The notes: generated by a model not told the origin, from the letters alone. A stretch of DNA of 64,000 nt from Forficula auricularia (GCA_024734495.1 JALMQS010000187.1:17732455-17796454), one strand, 5' to 3'. Shown: positions 10,701 to 20,546, counted from the first letter of the stretch. Program-made: numbers and translations.

Positions 10701-13700
10701 AAAACAAAATTGAATAAATTTTTCTAATTAATATAACAAAGAATAATTGCTATATCAATAAGAATTGTTTTGACCGCGCTTGAAAAAGATATTTTATCAC
10801 GAGACTACTGCGGATTATGCTATTGAAGTCTGTGCAGTCTTAATTCTTTGTTATATTAATTAGAAAAATTTATTTAAGATCATTATTTAAAGTTAGAAAT
10901 ATATAAGTTCAAATATTATTTTCCCTCAATATTTGACAAAAATTCCCTACAGTTGATTCGCGATTGAATCAAATGTAGAAAACTTTCGGTTAAAACGAAA
11001 ATGGATATTTTGTCTTTTGAGAATTGATATTAAGTTTTTTTTTTGGGTTTTCGGCCTTTCTAGCCATTAGCCAATTTACGATACTAATTATTTTTTTTTT
11101 AATTTGTTTCTACCCCCCCCCCCCCCCCCTGGTCAGGTTTTAGCCTGATGCCTCGAGTCGGATTCGAACCCGGGTCCACTTGGTTAGCAGGCTGAAATGC
11201 TAATATTTTACAAAATATTAATTATTTCATCAAAATTGTTGTGAGTGGTCGCCAAATTTTCGGAACGCCCTAGCTCAAAAACCAATGAGAGTATCAAAAC
11301 GAAATTGCATATTTTGTCTTTTTAGAATTGATATTAAGTTTTTTTTTTGGGTTTTCGGCTTTTCTAGCTATAAGCCAATTTACGATACTAATTATTATTA
11401 TTTTTTTTTAATTTGTTTCTTACCCCCCACCCCTGGTCAGGTTTTAGCCTGATGCCTCGAGTCGGATTCGAACCCGGGTCCACTTGGTTAGCAGGCTGAA
11501 ATGCTAACCCCTAGCCTTCCCGATATTAAGAGTTGATTAGATTTTGGTTGAAATTGGACACAAGGAGCAAAAGGCCTGCACTTTCTTAGTGTAACATCTT
11601 CTTGTATCAATATTAAAAAAATAAATAAATAAGAATATCGAGGATATCCTTTTTTAAATTGAGTAAAATTAAAGAGGAAAACACTTTTGAAATGATTAAT
11701 TCGTAAAAATTGTACATCAAAAGAGAAATATATTATTTAAGATTGCTGATCTAGGTGAAAAGGTATGGAGGAGTATATCAAGTTTAAATTTATTTAATTC
11801 TTTAGAATGTGAAAGTTATACCTACAAGTTTATTAATTCTAACACGATGTGAGTAAAAAACGAAATTCGGAGCTTGTTTATCGACAGGCTTAATAACAAA
11901 TCTTCGATCTTCAAATGAGATATGACGAATTTCAGCCCAAGTAAATGTAGTCTTTGGAGTCAATTTATTGTCTCGATCATATACATTTAGTCCAAGTGCT
12001 GTAACTCCAAGCCAAAGTTCAGTCTAAAAAATAAATTTATTTTTAAAAGACTTTTAATCTAAAAAACAAATTTCATTCTCGTTAACATTTTGTAAAGTAT
12101 GATAGTATAATTTAAATTTTATTTTTGGTTGTAAGCTTAATAATAATGAATAATTGATTGAAATTTCATTATTACCTACCATATATTAGTTATTATTCAT
12201 AATTATTTACGATTGTTTGAGATTGTTTGAAGTTTGAACTAAATTTTGGCATCCGAGCTTATTGCCTATCTTCCATGCAGTGAGTGAATAAAATTACTTT
12301 TGATATATTTCGATAATGATTATAAAAAATTTCTGTGGATTTTCCACTCCAATTTTAAAAAGTTAATGTAGTTCTTTCACAAATGCAAAAATTCAAGAAG
12401 TCTTTGAAACTTGGAATATAAGTCATAATACACATACTGTTAAAATTTGAAGACGATTTACCACACCAAACATGAAATAATTGCAATTAAAAATGACATT
12501 TTTAACATAGGGTAGATAGGGAAAGGGTGGAGATATGATCATTATTTTATTTTTTTTCATTGAACTTTCACTTGGACTAACTTAAAAAAAAAATTGAAAT
12601 TATTTACCATTTTGATAAAAAAAAAACATATTTGGGCGATTATTTTTAGTGGAGGGGATATAAGCACAATGGCTTGGAAACGATCCGGCTAGTATGTGTG
12701 TATCCATATAGAGATTTCGTAGTGTGAGTGGACAGTCACGTTAAAAAAACATAACCTAAAATTTTAGTTCCATTCATATTTAAAGAGTGGTTACGAGGGT
12801 AAAACTTTTTTGTGGATTGTCGCGAAAGAACCTCCTTAATTGATATAGAGTAAGTAACAAAACAAAATATCTCTACTAAAAGAACACATTTATTCCGTAT
12901 GCGTGAGATTATTGTCTCTGTAGATCAGACAGAAAGTCTTTTCTAATAAATGAAAGGAACTCGAATGGTGAAATTAACAAAAATTTTACAAATCTAATTG
13001 GATTTCCAAACCTTGCTTAATCTATGTGAATATTTAAATTTTTTATCTTTTGGTTTCAATAGCTTATTTGGTATTCCTAAAAATACTTAATCGCAATACA
13101 ATAAATCGGTTATAATTTTCATTTAACTGGTAGATCGAAAAGCCTTTTTTTAGAAAATGTTATTCGTTCGTGGTAGATGTCCTGATGATTGGGATTTTTT
13201 TTTAACCGACTTCAAAAAAGGAGGAGGTTCTCAATTCGACTGAATTTTTTTTTTTGTATCTATGTTACTCGATTTCTTCGCCAATTGTGAACCGATTTTG
13301 ATTATTTTTTTTGCGTTGGGTTCAGTTTAGTTTCCGATTGGTACCATATTAATTTGGTCAAGTTCTCATGATATGATCAATTACAAAATAGCGGAAATCT
13401 CCAATTCATATGAGCAATCGAAATTATAATAAAAAATCTTTTAAAAATCTTTTATAAAATAATAATAATTTTTAGAAAAAAAAACCGACTTCAAAAAAAT
13501 TAAATTCAACAAATAAAATAATTCAACTCAAAAATCAAATAAAATGGACTAAAAGATATAAAATAATTATCTAATTTTTTAGTTATAATTAAATGTGAAA
13601 ATTTTTCCATGAAATCACTTTTTGAAGTCGGTGCCAAATATATACATTTTATGAATTGCACTAGTTTCTTTAGCCCCGACTTCAAAAAGTGATTTCATGG

Positions 13701-15425
13701 AAAAATTTCTACGTTTTGTTGTAACTAAATTAGATAATTATTTTATTCCTTTTAGTGCATTTTATTTGATTTTTGAGTTGTTTTATTTTATTTGTTGTTT
13801 TTTGAAGTCGGTTTTTTTTCTAAAAATTATAAGGATAATACTTATGTGACCTAAATCATTTAATAGTGCATGCGTCTCTGTGGATTTGTTCGGCGTGGGA
13901 TTTTTCATCATTGCTAGGTCCAAGGATGATCTATCGAACACATTCGAAACATATCCCTAATCAAATATTTGTTTAACACGAATATAGGATTTTTTTACTC
14001 CGAACATGTAATTATTTACCACGAAAGATCCAATTCTTAGCGCGCATGTACCAGATATTAGAGGACGTTTCGGGCATGTACCACGAATGAAACTATTGAA
14101 TATGTACTACTTTACAAGGTAAATATAAAAAAATCAAATTAAAATAAAAAAATTAAAATTTACCTGTTTTTTATTAGTTATAGGAAAATATTGACAACCA
14201 TACATATCCAAATCTTGTGCTATTTTAAGATATTCCATTTCCGCTTCTTGTCGAGACATTCCTCCGTGATCACCATACCATACCTTGAAATTAACAAGAT
14301 TAGGAGTATAGCAGAAATTGTTAGTTTATATAAATTTATACTATATAAAGTTTTCTTAATTGTTTTTTTTTGTAATTTTCTAAAGAAAGTTAAAATTCTT
14401 GATTTTTACATAAATTACTCACTTTAATCCGTTCTTCCCACATGTGAGCAGTCATTTGGTATTGATCTATTACTCGTTGAGGAAGAAGATCTTCAGACGC
14501 TAATGTTCCGGGTTTATAAGTTAACTCGTCATAATCTCCATACTAAATATAAATAAATAAGTTATATTATAGTGAAAAAATCACAAACCTTGAAATGAAA
14601 AATAGGATGGATGCCGAGGAAATTGAAGGATCGGAAGACTATGGTTCGAACATCTACTCTGGACGCCAGACCTATGAAGGTCTTTGAAATTACAAATGAA
14701 CACCATCGGAGAAGAGGAGAAAAGGTCGTCCTAAATCTACGTGGAGCCAGAAGATGTTCACGACAGAGTCAAATCAATTATTAACGGAAAAGCGACTGCA
14801 AGCTATATAAACCCGAAGAAATAAGTTATATAATAAATACATGTTATTAATATATTATGAATGTTGTCTAGATTTTGCCTGTAGTTGGAATGATATCAAG
14901 GGTGGGCAATCTAAAGATGGCTCTTTGAATGAATCTAAATTTTACAGTAAGTAATTTGTTTTTGTAGTGTTTTATTTTTTCACTTTACCATAGGAGTAGT
15001 AAAGGAGCCGACTGCCTTTCTAACATGTAAACAGTCATCTAAGACCACCTTCTCTGCATAGGAGAACCTTCACGGAAATAAAACATGCCCTGGCGAACGA
15101 TGAAAATGTTATCAATAATCAACTCGACTTAAATAAAAACATAATAATAGACCTGTTAATAACAAAGCCCAAAAAAATATATTCCCATCCTATAGACAAA
15201 GTCAATGAACTTTTAATTTTCCTTTATTTACCCATATGTTAATAGTCTACCCTATCTAAATTTTCACTTAACAATAGTCTACATTTCTAAGAGAGATCCT
15301 TTAAAATAATTTAAATAATGAAAACAATTTTTTTCCTGTGTTCACTAAGCATATATATACTCTAGCATTCAAAAAGTTGAATTAGTTATTTTCTGTAATT
15401 CCTGAAGATGGATTGATAGCTAGAA

Positions 15426-15456
<31 letters not shown>

Positions 15457-18400
15457 ATTTTTTTAATTTTTAATGTGAAACAAGTGACCTAGAAAACCTG
15501 ACTCATCGTAAATTAATATTTAATAAAATATTTATTTACTTGTATCTTTATTAAAGATGTTTCACCTTGCACCAACACCACAATCTCTATTAATTATTTA
15601 TTTATATGCTGACGAGTATACTAATTTTGAAGAAATCTTGAAATTTAGAATTAGTGAGATTTTGATCGTTTGAACTTAAATGGATTTTATTCCTATAAAT
15701 AAATCGTGAATATTATTTTTGCATTATAATTATTTCCACAAGACATTTGACTATATTTTTGTTTCAATTAATTAATTCATCCTTTGTTTTTGTTTTTTTG
15801 TTTCCACCTTTAGGATATCAACTATCTATTAGAAAAAGATTTGGCTCAATAAAAACTGAGATTTAAGTTGGATAAAAATGACTTTTTTCAGGCTAAAAAT
15901 ATACCTTCGCTTGGACTGCATAAGAAGCAAGAAGAACACTAGCTTCTGGAGGACAATAAATATCCATTGAAAGTATTGCTTGTTTTACTTGAAGATAGAA
16001 AAGATGTTGCGTTACTTCTTGAACCAGTTCTTCTCCAACATCTTCTGGATAAAATTTTCCAAGAAGCATGAATGCTGTAGGAACTCCCTGTTCTAAAACT
16101 GTAAATACAATTTTTAGTTTAAAATTTATTAACTTACTTAAATTTACAATATAAATTTAAATAAGTTATTAATATATTATATATATATATATACCCTTTT
16201 TATCCAATTTCAGCCATGAAATAAATCCTTTACTATCTTCAAACTGAAGTCCAAAATACCATGTTTCTCTTAATCCAATTGTTCTACAAACTAGATCAAA
16301 AAGATCTCTTCCAGTAGCTCTTAACTGATAATTGAAAAGGAAAAAATATATAAATAATGTTTTAATTATTTATTATTAATTATGATTAATTATATATTTA
16401 ATTTACGGATATTTTAGAGGGTGGGGTTGGAAAAAATAAGGGGAAGACCTAAAGTGAAGTACTTTCCCAGATAATGAGATATAGATAATCCAAAACTACA
16501 AACTTTACAGTACGCCCAAAAAACTGATTTACCATTCAACCTGAATAAGAATATTTGTTTTTCTTGCATAGTTAATTGATAACGACATCTTCAAATTGAA
16601 GGAAAATTAAGTTATCACGTTTACTGACTGACAGGTGGCAGAAGCCCTCAGTTATCAGAGCAAAAAACATGAAAATCAAGTAATATTGTAGTTATGAGTT
16701 TTTGGAGTTTAGGTATCAATATGGGAATCAATGTAAACACTCACTGTGCCTATTATTATTGAGGCTCGTTTAGAAATGTTTACAGAAACAGTTATTTCAA
16801 TGTACGTCCAGAGGAATTTATATTTTAAATGTAGCAAAGTAATGCTACATAACCATGATTTATAAAAAGCATAAAGAAACTTATTGGTGAGTGCTTGAGC
16901 GTTTAAACATCAGGTTTGTTTCTAAAGCAGTCCTCAAATGTATCGAATTATTATTATGAAAAGCATAAGAGATTAGAAACAATCCTAGTGATGAACAGGA
17001 CACTTGCATAGATTCTAGTTCTACATTATAGATAATTAAATCAAAATACATAGATTATTTAAATTGAATTGGCTAAGGGGCCAGTAAGGGGAAAATAAAA
17101 GTTGAAATAAAAGTCAACTTCTATTTGTTACTTTATTTTGGGCAAGAAGTTGACTTTTATTTCAACTTTTTATTTTCCACTTACTGGCCCCTTAGCCAAT
17201 TCAATTTAAATAAAATAGGGCCACCAAACACGGTTCTTTTTACATAGATTATGTTGACTCAAACTATATTTTTCGTTAACTTTTAAGGAGTTAGGTGTTG
17301 GTTCTAGTTGAAACATTTTAATATAATAACAAAACTTGAGCAAGATGCGAGGTAGGTTTCACAATAAAAGAAATAAAACAAAATTGAGTTTTGAATTCGA
17401 TATATTTCGGAGGTGACCCCTACATGAGTCAAAGAAAACTGATTATAAATTGGAAAAATAATTTTACAAATAACAATTTTTTATTATTTTTTTTAGAAAT
17501 ATATGTGGTGAGGGAAAGTAGGGGGAAGAGGAGAAAGTGTACTAAGAATTAATATTTTCAACAAATGGAAAAATTGAGTTTTTAACCAGTTGATGGGAAA
17601 TTATACCTGCTATTATAAGAAGGAATGGGAAAGTACCTGAAAGGTACAATTACCCTAATATCAATATTCAATGTGCGAACAATAGAAGAAATGTTTAGTT
17701 AATTTATTATAATATATAATCAATAATTGTATTTTTATACACTTCTAATTGTTTATTTAAAATATGTGAATTATTTGAGAGGGCTATTTTAATTTCGCTG
17801 GATTCTAAGAGATCCAATTTAAGGCCTTAAAATATATCGAATTCAAAACTCAATTTTGTTTTATTTCTTTTTTTGTGAAACCTACCTCGCATCTTGCTCA
17901 AGTTTTATTATTATATATTTTTCGTATTTAAAAATGGTTTTGAATTTGACGGCGAAACCAGCCAGAAAGAATATCTCAGATTATTAGTGTGACAATCAAT
18001 GACTTAACAAGAAATTTATAAGTTATCAATCACATTTTTAATTTAAGTTACGGCTAATTGCTGACTATGAGAGCGGATTTAAGGCTTCATGCCCTGTTTC
18101 CGCCCTTTCTCCGGATCAATTTCTACTTCTCTTCGGTAATGTATGGGTCTTTCGAGATCAATAGGGGCTGCAACTTCTTAATGCGTCCCTTCTTGCACTC
18201 GAAAACATTAAAAAAATAAAATTAAAGTCACCGAGAGTGAGAGAGGTGAGATTGAGGAACAGGACTGGGAAGGAGCCATGGGGCTCACCAAATAAAATTG
18301 AAAAGGGTGATTTCCTGCATGAAGGGCCGAGACAGACCAAAGTATGATCGTTTTCCGGCCATTTGTATAATGATAAATAATTAATAAGTGAGGCGGTCCG

Positions 18401-18927
18401 CGATAAGATCCAGCCCCGAGGTTAGGAAAAGTTCTCGGCTGTTATATGCCTGTGATTGATGTTTTTATTAACATAATTTTTCTCAACAGATTCATGTGGT
18501 TCTTTATGAAATTGTGGATAAAAAAATAAAACTATCATTAAAGAAGAACTTCGTTAAGTATAAATATACTACTATGAATCTGAAATTTAATTAAACCCTA
18601 AATAAATCTTTATAAAAATGAAAACTATTCAAAGAATAAAATACAAATTGAATGCTAAAAAAAAATGTCTTTTTTTTATTTTAATAATAATTATATAAAT
18701 TATTTAATGAATAAATTAATTAATCTCGAAGAGAAACCTAACCTTATTTTATTTTTTAATTCATTTTTGAGAATAAAAATTCCTTTTTTTTTTGATCAAT
18801 AAAATATTAATTTTGCACATTTTAAATGACAATATTTTACCTCAAGATTAAATTCAAGTTCTGCGTCAAGAGTGCAAACTTTTACGGGAATTGATTTACC
18901 CGAGCGTTTGCGCCAAGAGGCAGGCAT
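4744..18927 (-). CDS. Mer: Merlin (NF2 tumour-suppressor homologue), 13 exons, 632 aa
   Basis: Merlin is a FERM-domain scaffold at the cell cortex that links membrane proteins to the cytoskeleton and acts upstream in Hippo growth control. Thirteen exons were joined by hand: 18841-18927, 16195-16324, 15905-16098, 14423-14542, 14164-14283, 11826-12023, 10079-10144, 9705-9829, 7777-7954, 7352-7709, 7143-7254, 6635-6794 and 4744-4794. They give one uninterrupted 633-codon frame, close to the fly protein (about 635 aa). The FERM domain covers roughly residues 13-305, the coiled coil 306-466, a Ser/Thr/Pro-rich linker 467-525, and the tail ends RVAFFEEL, as in other Merlins. Start ATG 18927 places the N-terminus as in relatives; in-frame ATGs at 18948 and 19038 are alternatives. 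Twelve introns carry many transposons. Intron 9 uses a GC donor. The blue-box segment is altered (residues 165-171). Confidence 0.96.
5373..6071. mobile_element. TA-flanked DNA element, copy 1 (699 bp)
   Basis: The ends are TAAGGTAGTTGTTTC and its inverse, so the element probably duplicated TA. A second copy at 38446-39130 is about 90% identical over most of its length. Both copies keep, on the minus strand, a frame reading SDKVHYKG(K/R)FIKQKVLN and [14 protein letters not shown] (here 5720-5900). I do not recognise this protein; it may be the start of a transposase or a captured fragment. It lies in Merlin intron 12. Confidence 0.8.
6635..6794 (-). CDS. Mer: Merlin exon 12 (residues 563-616)
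   Basis: It encodes [20 protein letters not shown] and [10 protein letters not shown], matching the Merlin C-terminal domain that binds the FERM head. The first base completes an Arg codon from exon 11. Donor AGAAAG|GTAACT, phase 0. Confidence 0.96.
7026..7090. repeat. Short hairpin, family of the 21901 foldback
   Basis: The arms are ggagacaataaaagag and its inverse, as in 21901-22090 and 39504-39580. The terminal word ctgctaccctcggca lies next to it on the minus strand. It is in Merlin intron 11. Confidence 0.8.
7143..7254 (-). CDS. Mer: Merlin exon 11 (residues 526-563)
   Basis: It encodes the start of the C-terminal tail, including [14 protein letters not shown]. Ser556 aligns with human Ser518, the PAK/PKA site that controls head-to-tail closing. 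Splice sites tttattag and GAAAG|GTAAGA, phase 2. Confidence 0.95.
7352..7709 (-). CDS. Mer: Merlin exon 10 (residues 407-526)
   Basis: It completes the coiled coil ([40 protein letters not shown]) and encodes the Ser/Thr/Pro-rich linker from residue 467. The donor ATCCAG|GTGTGC is phase 1. Confidence 0.96.
7775..7776 (-). other. Non-canonical GC splice donor of Merlin intron 9
   Basis: The junction is ATAAAA|GCGAGT, and the 67-bp intron ends TTTCATTTAG. GC donors are a known minority class spliced by the major spliceosome. The +3 to +6 positions (GAGT) fit the consensus well, as expected for a GC donor. Confidence 0.9.
7777..7954 (-). CDS. Mer: Merlin exon 9 (residues 347-406), GC splice donor
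   Basis: It encodes coiled coil, including [20 protein letters not shown] and [20 protein letters not shown]. The exon must end IGAIK (AAA) to join exon 10 TEEEK; the intron then starts GCGAGT, a GC-AG intron. The nearby GTATTT would break the frame at once. Confidence 0.94.
8079..8357. mobile_element. hAT-type MITE with perfect 8-bp TSD
   Basis: The ends are CAAGGGCGGATCC and its inverse, flanked by the perfect duplication ctcgtctc (8071-8078 and 8358-8365). It is 279 bp, has long C and G runs inside, and no coding capacity. It lies inside Merlin intron 8. Confidence 0.92.
8850..9600 (+). repeat. Dispersed repeat, inverted copy at 61630-62400
   Basis: The two copies share, in opposite orientation, the blocks gccatctacttgactttacc, ctcaaccagattttg-like text, C-rich tracts and a stretch with aaacggctgaaactattttg. 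No protein-coding signal is visible; termini were not defined. Confidence 0.6.
9705..9829 (-). CDS. Mer: Merlin exon 8 (residues 306-347)
   Basis: It starts the coiled coil with [20 protein letters not shown]. The donor AA|GTTAGT leaves two bases and joins exon 9 to give EQKLGRYQEE, aligning without gaps to other Merlins. Confidence 0.94.
10079..10144 (-). CDS. Mer: Merlin exon 7 (residues 284-305)
   Basis: A short 66-bp exon encoding [20 protein letters not shown] plus ME, the final FERM helix. Splice sites tattctag and GAA|GTAAGT, phase 0 on both sides. Confidence 0.96.
10145..11825. other. Merlin intron 6
   Basis: A 1681-bp intron with a direct duplication (10608-10712 recurs at 11203-11307) and two tRNA-like SINE heads on the minus strand (11137-11200 and 11432-11525). 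A SINE-like 3' end with A-rich tail lies at 11565-11625. Confidence 0.65.
11137..11525 (-). repeat. Duplicated tRNA-like SINE head
   Basis: Two copies read, on the minus strand, ttagcatttcagcctgctaa and then a perfect pol III B box GGTTCGAATCC. The T-arm pairs only partly and no acceptor stem closes, so these are tRNA-derived SINE heads, not tRNA genes. The second copy sits in a locally duplicated block. Confidence 0.6.
11826..12023 (-). CDS. Mer: Merlin exon 6 (residues 218-283)
   Basis: It encodes most of lobe F3: [20 protein letters not shown], then [20 protein letters not shown] and [12 protein letters not shown]. The frame requires the donor CTT|GTAGGT; the overlapping GTATAA four bases further would shift the frame. 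Confidence 0.95.
12520..12838 (-). mobile_element. TA-flanked element, terminus TAAGGAGGTTCTTTCG
   Basis: The right end is the inverse of TAAGGAGGTTCTTTCG, and the interior aaacgatccggctagtatg to gtgagtggacagtcacgtta matches, inverted, the segment starting at 23233. The other terminus is uncertain. Its end resembles that of the 5373/38446 family (TAAGGTAGTTGTTTC). Confidence 0.5.
13203..13830. mobile_element. ACCGACTTC repeat followed by a palindromic unit
   Basis: The first part starts accgacttcaaaaaaggagg and repeats at 37018 and, inverted, at 57240-57398. The second part (13475-13830) is a hairpin whose arms each begin with the same accgacttcaaaaa word; its centre is ttgcactagtttctttag. 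A paralogous hairpin lies at 37567-37925. Confidence 0.7.
14164..14283 (-). CDS. Mer: Merlin exon 5 (residues 178-217)
   Basis: It encodes [20 protein letters not shown] and [14 protein letters not shown], the end of lobe F2 and the linker into F3. The splice sites are atttcaag and AAACAG|GTAAAT, phase 0. Confidence 0.96.
14423..14542 (-). CDS. Mer: Merlin exon 4 (residues 138-177, blue box)
   Basis: The exon encodes [20 protein letters not shown] and then the blue-box segment [13 protein letters not shown]. In fly and human Merlin the seven-residue blue box is YQMTPEM; here it reads YQMTAHM at residues 165-171. The splice sites are atatttag and ATTAAA|GTGAGT, phase 0 at both ends. Confidence 0.95.
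15075..15430 (+). pseudogene. Penelope-like element, C-terminal and 3' remnant
   Basis: The plus-strand frame from 15075 reads EIKHALAND, then [16 protein letters not shown], the same C-terminal signature found at 23000-23063 and, more weakly, after 39131. It is followed about 300 bp downstream by a degraded CTGAAGATGG...GAAAT motif (15402-15427). The endonuclease core is missing, so this is a dead fragment. Confidence 0.6.
15428..15454. repeat. TA dinucleotide microsatellite
   Basis: About 13 uninterrupted TA repeats follow the Penelope-like remnant. Confidence 0.9.
15905..16098 (-). CDS. Mer: Merlin exon 3 (residues 73-137)
   Basis: The acceptor is gtatttacag. It encodes the F1-F2 boundary, including [20 protein letters not shown] and [19 protein letters not shown], both diagnostic of Merlin. 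The donor AAG|GTATAT is phase 0. Confidence 0.96.
16195..16324 (-). CDS. Mer: Merlin exon 2 (residues 30-73)
   Basis: The acceptor is caattatcag and the exon encodes [20 protein letters not shown], one of the most conserved stretches of the ERM/Merlin F1 lobe. The donor is AAAAAGG|GTATAT, leaving one base for the next codon (phase 1). Confidence 0.95.
17058..17213. repeat. Long hairpin
   Basis: The arms (17058-17122 and 17145-17213) are near-perfect inverse copies reading ggctaaggggccagtaag, separated by only about 22 bp. Near identity suggests recent origin or sequence correction between the arms. Confidence 0.85.
17329..17910. repeat. Inverted repeat with Penelope-type terminal sequence
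   Basis: The outer arms at 17329-17410 and 17828-17910 contain gcaagatgcgaggtaggttt and its inverse. The same terminal word occurs alone at 48790-48815 and just before the Penelope fragment at 38310. A degraded GAAA-stem motif lies at 17396-17429 on the minus strand. Confidence 0.65.
18085..18215 (+). mobile_element. SINE-like repeat (family B)
   Basis: It contains cttctcttcggtaatgtatg, then gggtctttcgagatcaatag, a ggggctgca block and an A-rich 3' end. The same order is seen at 33050-33325 and, inverted, at 24130-24290 and 24475-24620. Confidence 0.5.
18841..18927 (-). CDS. Mer: Merlin exon 1 (residues 1-29)
   Basis: It encodes the start of FERM lobe F1, with [14 protein letters not shown] matching the conserved first strand of Merlin. 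Donor CTTGAG|GTAAAA, phase 0. Two in-frame ATGs lie upstream (18948, 19038), so a slightly longer N-terminus is possible. Confidence 0.9.
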
Positions 18928-19598
18928 TATTAAATTGGCGGCTCGCATTGCATTGCCACAGCGCCCTTGCTTTTCGCAAGGGTTTATTCCATTAATCAAA
19001 TTGGCTTTTGAAAAACTAACAACTTGATGACAAATCAAATACTCATTTCATCTGTCATTCATAAAACATCCCAATATAACTTGTATCAAATAGTAATAAT
19101 AATAATGATCACAGGAAAGGAGCGATACACAACTACCAATCTTACAGATTCAATATTTTAAATAAAGAAAATATATCCAAATACTCATAAAATAAATAAT
19201 TTTTAAATAAATAATTATATCTTTTTAATATACTATTTTTCGAAAATATATCTGTAATTTGGGAATTATTAATAAAAAAGCTTTAGAATTTCATTTTTAG
19301 TGACTTATAAGTTTAAACGTTTTGCATCCGGTGTAAGACAGTCCATAATAATATACTCTGATTCACTCATTATATTCCATCTCAGTATAAAAAAATAAGT
19401 ATAACTTTATTTATTTAAAAAATTTAACCATTTTTTCATGTTTTCATCAAAATAATTTATATATAGTGTCAGTAAATGCTTTTACGAACTGGTAAAATAT
19501 TTTTATTAATATAAACGAACATTCTTTGATAATATTGAAATTATTCTTTGCAAATTGTAATCCAATTAATCTACTTTATAAAATCTAATATTAATACA
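18928..19598. promoter_or_regulatory. Shared upstream region between Merlin and sds22
   Basis: The two genes are divergent, with start codons 671 bp apart and no transposon between them. AT-rich sequence includes a TATA-like tataaaaaaa at about 19387. A head-to-head layout this short makes a common bidirectional promoter likely, but no element could be assigned firmly. Confidence 0.5.
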
Positions 19599-20546
19599 AT
19601 GGATGAAGAGGGAGATAGAGAAGTTTCCTTCACTTCTCCAAGGGATGGCCAAGAGGAAGATCAAGATGCAGGTGAAATCGTCATTATCGATGTCAATACA
19701 GATGAACTGGATTTGAATCATCAAAGAATTAAAAAATTGGAAAATCTTGAACCTTTAGCAAATATAAAACGATTAAATTTTCGTTGGAATTTAATCAAGA
19801 AAATAGAAAATTTAACAACATTGGTGACTCTTCAAGAATTAGATTTATATGATAATCAAATAACCAAAATCGAAAATCTTGAATCTCTTGTCAATCTCAA
19901 AATTCTTGATATTTCTTTCAATCGTATAAAAGAAATATCAGGTTTGGATACATTGATTAATTTAGAAAAATTGTATCTGTGCTCCAACCGTATTACTAAA
20001 ATAGAAAATTTAAATAATTTACCGAAATTGGAATTACTAGAATTGGGTGATAATAAAATTCGTGAAATAGAAAATTTATCGAATTTGGTAAATTTAAAAT
20101 TTTTATATCTTGGAAGAAATAAAATCAAAGTAATTGAAAATTTATCAGGGTTAAAAAATTTAGAAATTTTGTCCCTACAACATAATCGTATAATAAAAAT
20201 TGAAAATTTGAATGAATTGGAAAATATCAAAGAATTGTATATTTCTGAAAATGGAATTACAGAAATTGAAAATTTAAATCAAAATTTGAAATTACAAACA
20301 TTAGATCTCGCAAATAATCAAATTACTCAACTTAATGGAATTTTTCATCTTCCTGGAATAGAAGAATTTTGGATGAATCATAATCAAGTTAAAGATTGGA
20401 GTCAAGTTGAACTTCTCAAAATTAATACCAGTTTAAAAAGTGTTTATTTGGAACATAATCCAATCGCAAAAGAGATAAATTACAGACGAAAACTAAAGTT
20501 AAGTTTGCCTTGGCTTAAAGAAATAGACGGAACTCTATGTAATTGA
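19599..20546 (+). CDS. sds22: Protein phosphatase 1 regulatory subunit 7 (Sds22), 315 aa
   Basis: Sds22 is a leucine-rich-repeat protein that binds the catalytic subunit of protein phosphatase 1 and is required for normal PP1 function in mitosis and epithelia. Residues 1-26 are acidic and probably disordered. From residue 37 come about eleven 22-residue SDS22-type repeats of the form LxLxxNxIxKIENLxxLxNL (for example LDLYDNQITKIENLESLVNL), then a C-terminal cap, YRRKLKLSLPWLKEIDG. Length fits the family (fly about 326, human 360). The frame is open 17 codons further up to an ATG at 19548, but MDEEGD at 19599 is the likely start (aataca before ATG). The gene is uninterrupted; AATAAA is at 20760-20765. 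It is divergent from Merlin. Confidence 0.96.
   Translation: MDEEGDREVSFTSPRDGQEEDQDAGEIVIIDVNTDELDLNHQRIKKLENLEPLANIKRLNFRWNLIKKIENLTTLVTLQELDLYDNQITKIENLESLVNLKILDISFNRIKEISGLDTLINLEKLYLCSNRITKIENLNNLPKLELLELGDNKIREIENLSNLVNLKFLYLGRNKIKVIENLSGLKNLEILSLQHNRIIKIENLNELENIKELYISENGITEIENLNQNLKLQTLDLANNQITQLNGIFHLPGIEEFWMNHNQVKDWSQVELLKINTSLKSVYLEHNPIAKEINYRRKLKLSLPWLKEIDGTLCN

Larger units (their letters stand above)
12024..14163. other. Merlin intron 5
   Basis: A 2140-bp intron with a TA-flanked DNA element (about 12520-12838) and a two-part repeat sharing the ACCGACTTC terminus (13203-13830). No exon was seen. Confidence 0.7.
14543..15904. other. Merlin intron 3
   Basis: A 1362-bp intron containing a Penelope-like 3' remnant (15075-15430) and a TA microsatellite (15428-15454). 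Confidence 0.7.
16325..18840. other. Merlin intron 1
   Basis: This 2516-bp intron holds a perfect-arm hairpin (17058-17213), a larger inverted repeat (17329-17910) and a SINE-like segment (18085-18215). No additional coding exon was seen. Confidence 0.75.

Noticed and set aside
11137..11525. Two tRNA genes on the minus strand
   Set aside because: The B box is perfect, but the T stem pairs only partly, the acceptor stem does not close, and both lie in a duplicated repeat; SINE heads fit better.
19856..20230. A 124-codon minus-strand frame inside sds22
   Set aside because: It is the antisense shadow of the regular leucine-rich repeats and has no independent features.
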